A DNA stretch of 31,689 nucleotides from JAZKDW01 sp040387375 (GTDB lineage: Bacteria > Pseudomonadota > Gammaproteobacteria > Burkholderiales > Burkholderiaceae_D), in the NCBI GenBank assembly GCA_040387375.1, contig JAZKDW010000009.1, positions 1 to 31,689 on the forward strand, in the 5' to 3' direction. Below the pieces are notes generated by a model. It did not search any database. It was not told the origin of the DNA and worked only from the letters and a program-made list of their open reading frames with translations. The position numbers and the translations under genes are program-made. Positions 1-7,916 of this stretch are shown here, piece by piece; position 1 is the stretch's first letter; each line of letters starts with the position of its first letter.

Positions 1-16
1 CGCTTTTCCACCCTAC
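1..16 (-). repeat. REP element, truncated by the window edge
   Basis: These 16 bases equal the reverse complement of the foot-proximal half of the 30-bp REP found at 76-105, ending in CTAC (the complement of the GTAG foot). The rest of the copy lies outside the window. It is the third REP copy in the first 165 bases, all upstream of the transposase gene. Confidence 0.75.
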
Positions 17-75
17 GTTCTTTGTTCATCGTGTTCCAGGCATTTTCCAGCAGCCTTGTTTTCGAAGGAAAACCT

Positions 76-105
76 GTAGGGTGGAAAAGCGCAGCGCCTT
101 CCACC
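76..105 (+). repeat. REP element, forward copy
   Basis: A 30-bp unit made of a GTAG foot followed by an imperfect palindrome: GTGGAA and TTCCAC arms with an inner GCGC-A-GCGC stem, the typical anatomy of a repetitive extragenic palindrome. The identical 30 bp recurs at 8336-8365, and an inverted copy with one mismatch lies at 134-163. The foot plus mismatched hairpin is the form known to be recognised by REP-associated tyrosine transposases, and such a gene follows at 213. Confidence 0.85.
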
Positions 106-133
106 GGAAGACTGTGTGCCAGTGTCCACATTC

Positions 134-163
134 GGTGGAAGGCGCTGCGCTTTTCCACTCTAC
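134..163 (-). repeat. REP element, inverted copy
   Basis: Reverse complement of the 76-105 unit with a single mismatch (CTC instead of CCC near the foot). Together the two copies form a 30-bp-arm inverted repeat around a 28-base spacer, a BIME-like pair with both GTAG feet outermost. It ends 49 bases before the transposase start, so it may sit in the 5' untranslated region of that gene. Confidence 0.85.
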
Positions 164-212
164 GGATCTTCCGCATGCTAGGCTGGCTTCTGTCTTTTTG
201 CCGACCGATCCA

Positions 213-746
213 ATGTCTGCTTACCTGCGCAATCGTGTCCCCGGAGGAACGTATTTTTTTACGGTCAATTTGCTTGACCGCCGCAGCCGCCTGTTGGTAG
301 ATCATATCGATGCGTTGCGCGCAGCGGTGCGGCAAGTGCGCGCACGGCGTCCGTTTCATATCGACGCCTGGGTCGTCCTCCCCGATCACATGCATTGCGT
401 CTGGACCTTGCCGCTCGGCGACACCGATTATTCCGCCCGCTGGAAAGCCATCAAGATCGCATTCGCAAAATCCTTGCCAAAAACCGAACGCCTGTCGGCG
501 GTTCGTACACGCCGAGGCGAACGCGGCATCTGGCAAAGACGGTTCTGGAAGCACACGATTCGCGATGAACGCGATTACGCGGCACATGTCGATTATGTAC
601 ATGTCAATCCATTCAAGCATGAACTGGTAACACAAGTCGCGGAGTGGCCCTACTCTTCATTCCATCGACTGGTCAAAGCAGGAATTTACCCAAACAACTG
701 GGCAGCCGCCATCGACAATCTGCCCGCCGGCGAACACAACGCCTGA
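213..746 (+). CDS. REP-associated tyrosine transposase (RAYT, Y1/HUH family)
   Basis: Protein of 177 residues of the Y1 transposase (IS200-like) superfamily, RAYT branch. These single-domain HUH enzymes nick and join single-stranded DNA and are thought to mobilise REP sequences. Visible: the metal-binding HUH motif DHMHCVW (His59, His61), the RAYT signature IWQRRFWKH near 106-114, and the catalytic tyrosine in DYVHVNP (Tyr128). The ATG at 213 is chosen because the match to the family begins MSAYLRN; an open frame runs upstream to 81 but reads through the REP pair. It is a lone gene flanked by REP copies and lies just upstream of the cco promoter. The ORF is intact, so it may be active. Confidence 0.9.
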   Translation: MSAYLRNRVPGGTYFFTVNLLDRRSRLLVDHIDALRAAVRQVRARRPFHIDAWVVLPDHMHCVWTLPLGDTDYSARWKAIKIAFAKSLPKTERLSAVRTRRGERGIWQRRFWKHTIRDERDYAAHVDYVHVNPFKHELVTQVAEWPYSSFHRLVKAGIYPNNWAAAIDNLPAGEHNA

Positions 747-786
747 TCAAACACCCGTCGCCGTCCACACCGCTACCCGGGCAAAT

Positions 787-828
787 TTGATTCACATCAA
801 AGTTTTTCCGAACTGAAACCCGTACTCT
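787..828 (+). promoter_or_regulatory. FNR box and class II promoter for the cco operon
   Basis: Positions 787-800 read TTGAT-TCAC-ATCAA, a perfect match to the FNR/Anr consensus TTGAT-N4-ATCAA. A -10-like TACTCT lies at 823-828. If transcription starts at 835, the FNR site is centred at -41.5 and the -10 occupies -12 to -7, the exact geometry of a class II FNR-activated promoter. No -35 hexamer is needed in such promoters and none is seen. The leader to the ccoN start would be about 29 bases. An fnr gene lies at the far end of the same cluster. Confidence 0.9.
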
Positions 829-863
829 CGCTGCACATATCGTTGCATTCCGGGAGAGCATTT

Positions 864-2291
864 GTGGACACCGCAGTAAACTACAACTACAAGATTGTCA
901 GGCAGTTCACAATCGCGACCGTCGTCTGGGGCGTGATCGGCATGCTGGCCGGTGTTTTCATCGCCGCCCAGCTGGCATGGCCGGCCCTGAATTTCGACAT
1001 ACCCTGGCTGAGCTACGGACGCCTGCGCCCCCTGCATACCAATGCCGTCATTTTTGCATTCGGCGTGTGCGGCCTGTTCGCGACCTCGTATTACGTCGTC
1101 CAGCGCACCTGCCAGGTGCGGCTGTTCTCCGACAAGCTGGCTGCCTTCACCTTCTGGGGCTGGCAACTGGTGCTGGTCTCGGCTGCGATCACGCTGCCGA
1201 TGGGCTTCACGCGCGGCAAGGAATATGCGGAGCTGGAATGGCCGATCGCGATCCTGATCGCCATCGTCTGGGTGACGTACGCGGTGGTCTTCTTCGGCAC
1301 CCTCATCAAGCGCAAGGTGCAGCATATCTATGTGGCGAACTGGTTCTTCGGCGCTTATATCATCGCCGTCGCCCTGCTGCATATCGTCAACGGCGCCAGC
1401 ATGCCGGCCTCGCTCACCAAATCCTATTCGGCCTACTCGGGCGTGCAGGACGCGATGATCCAGTGGTGGTATGGCCATAACGCGGTAGGTTTCATCCTCA
1501 CCGCGGGTTACCTGGGCATGGTGTATTACTTCATTCCGAAACAGGCCGAACGTCCGGTGTATTCCTACCGGCTGTCGATCGTGCACTTCTGGGCCCTGAT
1601 CTTCACGTACATGTGGGCCGGCCCGCATCATCTGCACTACACCGCATTGCCGGACTGGACACAATCGATCGGCATGGTGTTCTCGCTGATCCTGCTGGCG
1701 CCATCCTGGGGCGGCATGATCAACGGCATGATGACGCTGTCGGGCGCATGGCACAAGCTGCGCTCGGACCCGATCCTGAAGTTCCTGATCGTGTCGCTGT
1801 CGTTTTACGGCATGGCCACCTTCGAAGGTCCGATGATGTCGATCAAGACCATCAATTCCCTGTCGCATTACACGGACTGGGGCATCGCCCACGTGCATGC
1901 CGGCGCATTGGGCTGGGTCGGCTTCATCACGATGGGCTCGATCTATTACCTGATTCCCCGCCTGTCCGGCAAGAAGGAAATGTGGAGCATCCGCCTGATC
2001 GACACCCACTTCTGGGTGGCGACCATCGGCATCGTGCTGTACATCTCCTCGATGTGGATCGCCGGTGTGATGCAGGGCCTGATGTGGCGCGCGGTCAATG
2101 ACGACGGCACGCTGACCTACGCGTTTGTCGAAAGCGTCAAGGCAACCTATCCCTATTACGTGATTCGTTTTGGCGGTGGCTTGCTGTACCTGACCGGCAT
2201 GGTGATCATGGCCTACAACACGTTCATGACGATGCGCGACGGCACCACGGTCGACGCACGCATTCCTTCCCTGTTACCCGCACACGCCTGA
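864..2291 (+). CDS. ccoN: cbb3-type cytochrome c oxidase subunit I (CcoN)
   Basis: Catalytic subunit of the high-affinity cbb3 oxidase; it reduces oxygen to water at a heme b3-CuB centre in the inner membrane. About 475 residues, twelve or more hydrophobic segments, full family length. Ligands visible: His58 (PLHTN) for low-spin heme, His205 (WWYGHN) and the His255-His256 pair (GPHHLH) for CuB, His343 and His345 (IAHVHAG) for the hemes, and Tyr249, which by position matches the cross-linked active-site tyrosine of cbb3 oxidases. A GTG start at 864 is preferred: GGGAGAG at 852-858 is well spaced. An in-frame TTG at 843 is possible but has no ribosome site. First gene of the ccoNOQPGH operon, behind an FNR box. 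Confidence 0.97.
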   Translation: MDTAVNYNYKIVRQFTIATVVWGVIGMLAGVFIAAQLAWPALNFDIPWLSYGRLRPLHTNAVIFAFGVCGLFATSYYVVQRTCQVRLFSDKLAAFTFWGWQLVLVSAAITLPMGFTRGKEYAELEWPIAILIAIVWVTYAVVFFGTLIKRKVQHIYVANWFFGAYIIAVALLHIVNGASMPASLTKSYSAYSGVQDAMIQWWYGHNAVGFILTAGYLGMVYYFIPKQAERPVYSYRLSIVHFWALIFTYMWAGPHHLHYTALPDWTQSIGMVFSLILLAPSWGGMINGMMTLSGAWHKLRSDPILKFLIVSLSFYGMATFEGPMMSIKTINSLSHYTDWGIAHVHAGALGWVGFITMGSIYYLIPRLSGKKEMWSIRLIDTHFWVATIGIVLYISSMWIAGVMQGLMWRAVNDDGTLTYAFVESVKATYPYYVIRFGGGLLYLTGMVIMAYNTFMTMRDGTTVDARIPSLLPAHA

Positions 2292-2306
2292 TCCGAGGAT
2301 CTGAAC

Positions 2307-2921
2307 ATGAAATTTTCCCATGAGTGGATCGAAAAAAGCCCGTGGCTCCTGATCGCGCTGGTGCTGCTGGTCGTGAGCGTCGGCGGCCTGGTCGAGATCG
2401 TGCCGCTATTCTTCCAGAAGTCGACCACCGAGCCGATCGCAGGCCTGAAGCCTTACTCGGCATTGCGGCTGGTCGGGCGCGACATCTATGTCCGCGAAGG
2501 CTGCTACAACTGCCATTCGCAGATGATCCGTCCGTTCCGCGCCGAGACCGAACGGTATGGCCATTATTCGGTCGCGGGTGAATTTGTGTATGACCGGCCG
2601 TTCCAGTGGGGCTCGAAGCGTACCGGCCCGGACCTGGCGCGGGTCGGCGGCCGTTACAGCGACGAGTGGCATCGTACCCATCTGGATAACCCGCGCGACG
2701 TGGTGCCGGAATCGAACATGCCTGCTTATCCATGGCTGGCTGCCACCAAGCTGGTGCCGGCGGATGTGGTGCCGAAAATGCGCGCCCTGCAGCGGCTCAG
2801 CGTGCCATATTCGGAAGAGGATGTCCGCCAGGGCCCGGCCACGCTGGCCGGCAAGACCGAGCAGGATGCGCTGATCGCCTATCTGCAGGGCCTCGGCATT
2901 TTGATCAAGACAAGGAACTGA
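2307..2921 (+). CDS. ccoO: cbb3-type cytochrome c oxidase subunit II (CcoO)
   Basis: Membrane-anchored monoheme cytochrome c that passes electrons to CcoN. 204 residues: one N-terminal membrane anchor (about 13-35) followed by a periplasmic domain. The heme c motif is CYNCH at 66-70 and the likely axial methionine is Met138 in PESNMPAY. It starts 15 bases after ccoN with an AGGA ribosome site at 2296-2299, so the two are co-transcribed. Length and motifs are normal for the family. Confidence 0.97.
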   Translation: MKFSHEWIEKSPWLLIALVLLVVSVGGLVEIVPLFFQKSTTEPIAGLKPYSALRLVGRDIYVREGCYNCHSQMIRPFRAETERYGHYSVAGEFVYDRPFQWGSKRTGPDLARVGGRYSDEWHRTHLDNPRDVVPESNMPAYPWLAATKLVPADVVPKMRALQRLSVPYSEEDVRQGPATLAGKTEQDALIAYLQGLGILIKTRN

Positions 2922-2923
2922 CC

Positions 2924-3112
2924 ATGGCAATCGCACACATGCTACCCGACCCCAGCAGCATCATGACGGTGATCAGCCTGGCCACCTTCCTCGGCATTCT
3001 GTGGTGGACCTTCTTCACCAAACGCAGCGCCGATTTTGATGTGGCGGCGAACCTGCCGTTCGCCGATGAGACAGAAGCCGAGAAACAGAGCGCGGAGCAG
3101 CATCATGTCTGA
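2924..3112 (+). CDS. ccoQ: cbb3 oxidase small subunit CcoQ
   Basis: Small single-span protein of 62 residues, called FixQ/CcoQ from its position between ccoO and ccoP and its architecture: a short periplasmic start, one membrane segment around residues 13-31 (ILWWTFF at the end), then a charged cytoplasmic tail rich in Glu, Ala and Gln. Known members stabilise the oxidase and its association with CcoP. The ATG at 2924 follows AAGGA (2912-2916) and lies 2 bases after the ccoO stop; a longer open frame starting at 2732 only overlaps ccoO. Its last 8 bases overlap the ccoP start. Confidence 0.93.
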   Translation: MAIAHMLPDPSSIMTVISLATFLGILWWTFFTKRSADFDVAANLPFADETEAEKQSAEQHHV

Positions 3113-4040
3113 TTTTACAAGCGGCTTCTGGAATATCTATATCACGGTCCTGACCTTGCTCGGCATCGCCGGCTGCGGCTTGCTGCTGTGGTCGCAGTCG
3201 AAACATAAAGTCATTCGCCAGCCCGGCGTGAACGCCGAAACCGAAACCACCGGCCATGTCTGGGATGAAGACCTGACCGAACTCAACACGCCGATGCCGC
3301 GCTGGTGGATGTGGCTGTTTTATATCACCATCGTGTTCTCGCTGGCCTATCTTTCCCTGTATCCGGGACTCGGCACCTACGCCGGCAAGCTGGGCTGGAA
3401 ATCGAGCGGCGAATACCAGAAAGAGCTGAAGAAGGCCGAGGCCGATTACGGCCCGCTGTTCAACAAATACCTGCAGCAGGACCTGAAGGCGATTGCCGCC
3501 GACCCGCAGGCGCATGCGATCGGCGAACGCCTGTTCCTGACCTACTGCGCGCAATGCCACGGCTCGGACGCGCGCGGCAGCAAGGGTTACCCGAACCTGG
3601 CCGACAAGGATTGGCTGTATGGCGGCGAGCCGGATGTCATCAAGGCCACCATCATGCGCGGGCGCAATGGCCAGATGCCGCCGATGGGAGCGGCGCTCGG
3701 CTCCGACAAGGATGTGGAAAACGTCGCCCATTACGTTTTGAGCCTGTCGGGTTCGACCGCCGATCCGATCAAGACGGTCTTCGGCAAAACCAAATTCGCC
3801 GCCTGCGCTGCCTGTCACGGCGCCGGCGGGCATGGCAATCAGGCGCTCGGCGCGCCAAACCTGAGCGACAAGATCTGGCTCTATGGCGGCAGCGCCGAAA
3901 CCATCATGGAAAGCATCCGCAAAGGCCGCGCCAACGCGATGCCCGCGTTCGATGATTTCCTCGGCGAGGCCAAGGTCCAGGTGCTGTCCGCCTATGTCTG
4001 GAGCTTGTCGAATGACAAACCGGAGGCGGCGAAAAAATGA
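3105..4040 (+). CDS. ccoP: cbb3-type cytochrome c oxidase subunit III (CcoP)
   Basis: Diheme cytochrome c that accepts electrons for the oxidase. 311 residues: two membrane segments (about 10-28 and 69-88), then two tandem cytochrome c domains with heme motifs CAQCH (148-152) and CAACH (234-238), and candidate axial methionines in QMPPMG (about 190) and AMPAFD. Two N-terminal spans are typical of the proteobacterial long form. The ATG at 3105 overlaps the end of ccoQ by 8 bases and has GGAG at 3094-3097; upstream in-frame codons lie inside ccoQ and are not used. Confidence 0.97.
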   Translation: MSDFTSGFWNIYITVLTLLGIAGCGLLLWSQSKHKVIRQPGVNAETETTGHVWDEDLTELNTPMPRWWMWLFYITIVFSLAYLSLYPGLGTYAGKLGWKSSGEYQKELKKAEADYGPLFNKYLQQDLKAIAADPQAHAIGERLFLTYCAQCHGSDARGSKGYPNLADKDWLYGGEPDVIKATIMRGRNGQMPPMGAALGSDKDVENVAHYVLSLSGSTADPIKTVFGKTKFAACAACHGAGGHGNQALGAPNLSDKIWLYGGSAETIMESIRKGRANAMPAFDDFLGEAKVQVLSAYVWSLSNDKPEAAKK

Positions 4041-4072
4041 TCACGCATCGCCTCGTCCGCTTGTAAACAAAG

Positions 4073-5482
4073 ATGAATAAAACCGACCCCCAGGTTTCCG
4101 TCATCAAGATGTACGCCGCGCGCGAGGAAATCTATCCGCGCGAGGCGAAGGGACGTTATGCCACCCTGCGCTGGCTATGCGTGTGGCTGACGCAGCTGGT
4201 GTTCTATGGCCTGCCATGGCTGGAGTGGAATGAACGCCAGGCGGTGCTGTTCGACCTGGGGGCGCGCAAATTCTACATTTTCGGCATCGTGCTGTGGCCG
4301 CAGGATTTCATCTATCTGGCGGCGTTGCTGATCATCGCCGCGTTTGCGCTGTTTCTGCTGACCGCGGTGGCCGGCCGGGTCTGGTGCGGATTCGCTTGTC
4401 CGCAAACGGTGTACACCGAGCTGTTCATGTGGATCGAGCGCAAGATCGAAGGACCACGCAGCGCACGCATGCGTCTCGACAGGCAGCCATGGTCGGCCGA
4501 CAAGATCGCCCGCAAGACCGCCAAGCATGCAGCCTGGGGCGCGGTTGCGCTGTGGACGGGATTTACCTTCGTCGGTTATTTCACGCCGATCGCCAGCCTG
4601 CTGCATGCGGTGGTCTCGCTTGGTCTCGGACCATGGGAATGGTTCTGGATCCTGTTCTATTCGCTGGCAACCTATGGCAATGCCGGCTGGATGCGCGAGC
4701 AGGTGTGCAAATACATGTGTCCGTATGCGCGCTTCCAGAGTTCGATGTTCGACAAGGACACGCTGATCATTACCTACGACGAGGAACGCGGTGAACCGCG
4801 TGGCGCCCGTGGCCGCAAGGATCAGGCGCCGGCCGTGCCGGCAGCGCGCGTGGGCGACTGCATCGATTGTTCGATGTGCGTGCAGGTGTGCCCGACCGGC
4901 ATCGATATACGCAATGGCCTGCAGTATGAATGCATAGGCTGCGCCGCCTGTATCGACGCCTGCGATTCGGTGATGGACAAGGTCGGCACGCCGCGCGGGC
5001 TGATACGCTATTCGACCGACAACGCGATCACCAACCATTTCACGGCGGAACAGATCGTCAGGCGCGCGCTGCGTCCGCGCGTGTTGATTTACAGCGCCCT
5101 GCTGCTGGCGATCGTCGTGCTGTTTTTCGGCGCGCTGTTCATGCGCACTCCGCTGAAGCTCGACGTTCTGCGTGACCGCGGCGCGCTGGGGCGCGAGGTC
5201 GAGGAAGGCATGATCGAAAATGTCTACCGCCTGCAGATCATGAACACCGCCGAAGTGCCGCACCGTTACAGGATCAGCGTCGCCGGCATCGACACCATCA
5301 CGCTGGCGACGGAAGATGAGGTGACGCTGCAGGGAGCCGATGCCCGCGCCGTGCCGGTACGGGTCCGGATCGCGCCGGGCAAGGGCCAGCCCGGCTCCAA
5401 CCCGATCGTATTTGAATTGAAGGCGCTCGATGACGAGCGTTTGCAGGTTCGCGAAAAAGCGGTATTTTTCGTGCCTCGCTAG
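4073..5482 (+). CDS. ccoG: CcoG/FixG-type ferredoxin-like protein for cbb3 oxidase assembly
   Basis: Integral membrane iron-sulfur protein of 469 residues. Family members act in copper supply to cbb3 oxidase; CcoG has been shown to reduce Cu(II). Visible: an N-terminal membrane region with WCGFACPQ (Cys105, Cys109), VCKYMCPY (Cys212, Cys216), then two 4Fe-4S ferredoxin motifs with Cys263/266/269/273 and Cys287/290/293/297 (CIDCSMCVQVCP and CIGCAACIDAC), one more span near 335-352 and a periplasmic Ig-like C-terminal domain. It starts 32 bases after ccoP; the ribosome site is weak (only AAAG), suggesting lower expression than the subunits. Confidence 0.95.
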   Translation: MNKTDPQVSVIKMYAAREEIYPREAKGRYATLRWLCVWLTQLVFYGLPWLEWNERQAVLFDLGARKFYIFGIVLWPQDFIYLAALLIIAAFALFLLTAVAGRVWCGFACPQTVYTELFMWIERKIEGPRSARMRLDRQPWSADKIARKTAKHAAWGAVALWTGFTFVGYFTPIASLLHAVVSLGLGPWEWFWILFYSLATYGNAGWMREQVCKYMCPYARFQSSMFDKDTLIITYDEERGEPRGARGRKDQAPAVPAARVGDCIDCSMCVQVCPTGIDIRNGLQYECIGCAACIDACDSVMDKVGTPRGLIRYSTDNAITNHFTAEQIVRRALRPRVLIYSALLLAIVVLFFGALFMRTPLKLDVLRDRGALGREVEEGMIENVYRLQIMNTAEVPHRYRISVAGIDTITLATEDEVTLQGADARAVPVRVRIAPGKGQPGSNPIVFELKALDDERLQVREKAVFFVPR

Positions 5483-5504
5483 AGCCAGGAAAATGGAGCA
5501 AGCC

Positions 5505-6044
5505 ATGCAGTCACAATCATCGCCAGTCAAGCGCACTGACAAACCCCGGCCCTGGTATACCCATCGCTGGCCGTGGCTGCTGATGCTCGGCCCGGCGCTC
5601 GTGATCCTGGCCGGAGGCTACACCACCTGGCTCGCTTTTTCGCGGCCGGATGCGCTGGTGGTCGACGACTATTACACGCAAGGCAAGGCGATCAACCAGG
5701 ACTTGCGGCGCGACCGTGCCGCCGCCGCGCTTGGCCTGGTGTCGACCCTGGCTTACGAGCCGGCGGCCGGCAAGCTGACCGGCACGCTGCTCGGCAAAGG
5801 TGTGCCGGTTGGCGGAAAAATCCGGCTGCGCATGGTGCACTCGACGCTGCCGGAAAAGGACTTCAGCCTGGACGTGCAGCCGGATCAGCGTGGCGGGTTT
5901 GCTGTTGCATTGCCGATGCTGGAGAAGGCGCGCTGGCAGGTGCTGATCGAGAATGAACGGCGCGACTGGCGCCTGAGCGGCGCGTGGATCTGGCCGCAGC
6001 AACAAGGCATAACGATCAAGGCTGATCTGCCTCCACTCGACTGA
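5505..6044 (+). CDS. ccoH: FixH/CcoH family protein
   Basis: Single-span membrane protein of 179 residues with an extracytoplasmic domain, of the FixH type needed for cbb3 oxidase assembly or stability. Evidence: place directly after ccoG, a Trp/Arg-rich start, one membrane segment (about 22-44) and the family-typical VVDDYYTQGKAIN stretch right after it. The ATG at 5505 is preferred because GGAG at 5495-5498 sits 6 bases upstream; an ATG at 5493 is also in frame but its AGGA is only 2 bases away. The gap to ccoG is 22 bases. Confidence 0.88.
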   Translation: MQSQSSPVKRTDKPRPWYTHRWPWLLMLGPALVILAGGYTTWLAFSRPDALVVDDYYTQGKAINQDLRRDRAAAALGLVSTLAYEPAAGKLTGTLLGKGVPVGGKIRLRMVHSTLPEKDFSLDVQPDQRGGFAVALPMLEKARWQVLIENERRDWRLSGAWIWPQQQGITIKADLPPLD

Positions 6045-6059
6045 CAGGAAGGATGTGTG

Positions 6060-6290
6060 ATGGTGCGACTTGCGATGATGATCTTATGGCCGTCTTTCCT
6101 GATGGCGGCGATTGCCGCAGGATGTTTTTTTTCGCTGTTCGACCCGCCTGAGATGCTGGTCGGCGGTCGGCATATCGAGGTGTCGCCGCTGGCGGCGTAC
6201 ACCATTGGCTTTTTCATCTTCTGGCTGTTTGGCTCGCTGGCGAGTCTGCTGACTTCTTATCTGATCCGTGTGCCGAATGACAAGGGTTAG
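6060..6290 (+). CDS. Small two-span membrane protein at the end of the cco operon
   Basis: Protein of 76 residues with two hydrophobic segments (about 5-25 and 43-68) joined by a short polar loop containing EMLVGGRHIEVSP. I do not recognise a named family. It is not CcoS, which is smaller with one span and lies next to ccoI. The ATG at 6060 follows AGGAAGGA (6046-6053), and the gene begins 15 bases after ccoH, so it belongs to the operon and probably serves the oxidase. Its TAG stop (6288-6290) overlaps the stop codon of the convergent fnr gene. Confidence 0.75.
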   Translation: MVRLAMMILWPSFLMAAIAAGCFFSLFDPPEMLVGGRHIEVSPLAAYTIGFFIFWLFGSLASLLTSYLIRVPNDKG

Positions 6291-7060
6291 CGGCAGGCGT
6301 CGGTGCCGGCAGCCATTGATTTCAACAAGACCGGGTCCAGCAATTCAATCTCGCGGTTGTTGACCCTGATCCAGCCCTGCTTCTTGAACTTGTTCAGCAG
6401 ACGGCTGATGCTTTCAATCGTCAGGCCCAGGTAATTGCCTATGTCTTCACGCGACATGCGCAGCTGGAAACTGGTCGGCGAATAACCGCGCGCCGCATAA
6501 CGCGATCCAAGGTTGACCAGGAATACCGCAAACCGCTGTTCCGCGCGCATGTTCCCCAGCAACAGCATCACACTCTGTTCGCGCGTGATTTCCTGGCTCA
6601 TCATTCTGTGAAAGTGATGCAGCAGCGTTGGTATGTGGCCGAACAATTCTTCCAGCCGCGGAAAGGGAATCTCGCAGACCTCGCTGTCTTCCAGCGCCAC
6701 CGCGTCGCAATGGTGGCGATCGGTGCTGATTGCATCCATGCCCAGCAGCTCGCCGGCCATTTGAAAACCCGTGATTTGCTGTTCGCCGCCGGCATTGACT
6801 TGATAGGTCTTGAAATGCCCGAACCGGATCGCGTACAGATTGGTAAACGGATCATCCATCCGGTACAGCGTACCGTCGCGCGGAATGCGGCGGCGGCGGC
6901 CAATGATCTGGTCAAGCTTCTGGATGTCCGCGTCACCCAGGCCCATAGGCAAGCAGAGCTGGTGCATGCTGCAGGCTGAACAGCTGGCCCGCAAGGCCTG
7001 TACATCTATTGGTGGCGGTGGAATTGCAAAAGAGATGGATTGCGTCATGAGGAAATCCAT
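6287..7060 (-). CDS. fnr: FNR/Anr-type oxygen-sensing transcription regulator
   Basis: Crp/Fnr superfamily activator of 257 residues. The N-terminal cysteines CSACSMHQLC (Cys27, Cys30, Cys36) plus Cys129 in SEVCEIP line up with Cys20, 23, 29 and 122 of E. coli FNR, so it should carry the oxygen-labile 4Fe-4S cluster. A cyclic-nucleotide-like beta-roll follows (about 55-150), then a winged helix with recognition segment GLTIESISRLL, nearly that of E. coli FNR; the Glu, Ser and Arg that read TTGAT are present. The likely target is the perfect FNR box at 787-800. Start at 7060 or 7048; neither has a strong ribosome site. A TATAAT sits just upstream on this strand. Confidence 0.96.
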   Translation of the reverse strand: MDFLMTQSISFAIPPPPIDVQALRASCSACSMHQLCLPMGLGDADIQKLDQIIGRRRRIPRDGTLYRMDDPFTNLYAIRFGHFKTYQVNAGGEQQITGFQMAGELLGMDAISTDRHHCDAVALEDSEVCEIPFPRLEELFGHIPTLLHHFHRMMSQEITREQSVMLLLGNMRAEQRFAVFLVNLGSRYAARGYSPTSFQLRMSREDIGNYLGLTIESISRLLNKFKKQGWIRVNNREIELLDPVLLKSMAAGTDACR

Positions 7061-7074
7061 TGAAGAGGTTCGGA

Positions 7075-7080
7075 ATTATA
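7075..7080 (-). promoter_or_regulatory. Possible -10 box for fnr
   Basis: On the minus strand the sequence reads TATAAT at 7080-7075, 14 bases before the ATG at 7060. Transcription would begin close to the start codon, giving a very short leader. I see no good -35 at 16-18 bases and no clear FNR site for self-control. The rest of 7061-7307 shows no gene. Confidence 0.4.
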
Positions 7081-7307
7081 TAAGATCGGTTTGTGTTGCA
7101 CTGTACAGCATATACCAATCGGCTGGATTGACAAAAATGAAATAGCCGGGCTTGAGCGTGCCGGCAAGCGAATGTTTGCCTGGCTCGCCATCAGACAAGT
7201 CAAGGCGCCGCCAATCGCCGGAGTTTGATTGTTGTCAGAGGAACGGCCGGCGCACGGCGTAGATTGCAGGAACGGCGCACCGCGCCATACCCCGATGGAG
7301 CACAACA

Positions 7308-7733
7308 ATGAGTCGATCATGGGCGGCAACCGCCATTGTTATCAGTCTTCTGGCAATCCAGGCATGTGACAGGAAAGAAGGCGTGCTGCCAAAAACAGAA
7401 GACAACCCACAGCAGCAAGCACCGCAAGCCGACGAAAAAAAGAATGCAGTCTCACAGGCTGAACGCGACCAGTACCTGGAAAGCGCACGTCGCGAAATCA
7501 ACCAGTTGCGCGTCCAGATCGATGCCTTGGCAGAAAGGGCAAAAATTTCAAGCGGTGAACTGAAGGCGAAACTGGAAGCGAAAATCGCGGACTACCGGGA
7601 GCAACTGCAAGTCATAGAACAGAGGTGGCAGAACTTGAAAGGCGCCGGCGAAAATGTGTGGCACGGCTTGAAAAATTCATTACAGGAGTCGATAGAGGCG
7701 CTGCGGAAATCAGTTGAACGGGAAACCGGCTGA
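7308..7733 (+). CDS. Small coiled-coil lipoprotein of unknown function
   Basis: Protein of 141 residues with a lipoprotein-type signal: a hydrophobic stretch IVISLLAIQAC with a plausible lipobox (IQA-Cys20). After a Gln/Pro/Glu-rich linker the rest (about 45-141) is highly charged and helical with heptad-like spacing (EINQLRVQIDALAER, LKAKLEAKIADYREQLQ), predicting a long coiled coil in the periplasm. No enzyme motif is seen. The ATG at 7308 has GGAG 7 bases upstream. It is monocistronic as far as can be seen; what it does is unknown. Confidence 0.75.
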   Translation: MSRSWAATAIVISLLAIQACDRKEGVLPKTEDNPQQQAPQADEKKNAVSQAERDQYLESARREINQLRVQIDALAERAKISSGELKAKLEAKIADYREQLQVIEQRWQNLKGAGENVWHGLKNSLQESIEALRKSVERETG

Positions 7734-7802
7734 GTTTGGCTGAACTAAAAACCCTGCAGGCGCTGCCCCGCCGGCGCGCTGCATTCATCAGGACCTCAAT
7801 AA

Positions 7803-7852
7803 TTGTTCAATTCACATATCCGTTTCCATTAGGAAACGATAGAATTGCTCAA
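7803..7852 (+). other. Nested inverted repeat upstream of the PsiF-like gene
   Basis: An inner hairpin CGTTTCC-ATTA-GGAAACG (7821-7838, 7 perfect pairs) sits inside outer arms TTGTTCAATTC (7803-7813) and GAATTGCTCAA (7842-7852) that pair at 9 of 11 positions. The element lies 65 bases before the gene at 7917 and has no T-run, so it could be a leader RNA structure or a palindromic protein site. It does not match the Pho box. Confidence 0.4.
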
Positions 7853-7916
7853 CGCCAAGTGAGCTACTTCGCGGACGAGATAGTAACCAGACATTCCACC
7901 TTATTCGGGAAAAATC

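Noticed and set aside
792..2009. Long open frame (405 codons) opposite ccoN
   Set aside because: It is antisense to a clearly real gene; such frames arise from GC-rich wobble positions. The translation is rich in His, Arg, Gln and Asp without any recognisable motif.
4175..5542. 455-codon open frame opposite ccoG
   Set aside because: Antisense shadow; the iron-sulfur motifs are on the plus strand and the minus translation has no structure.
7213..7228. TTGAT half-site followed by GTCAG, FNR-like
   Set aside because: Only one half matches; position relative to the lipoprotein gene does not suit a class II promoter.
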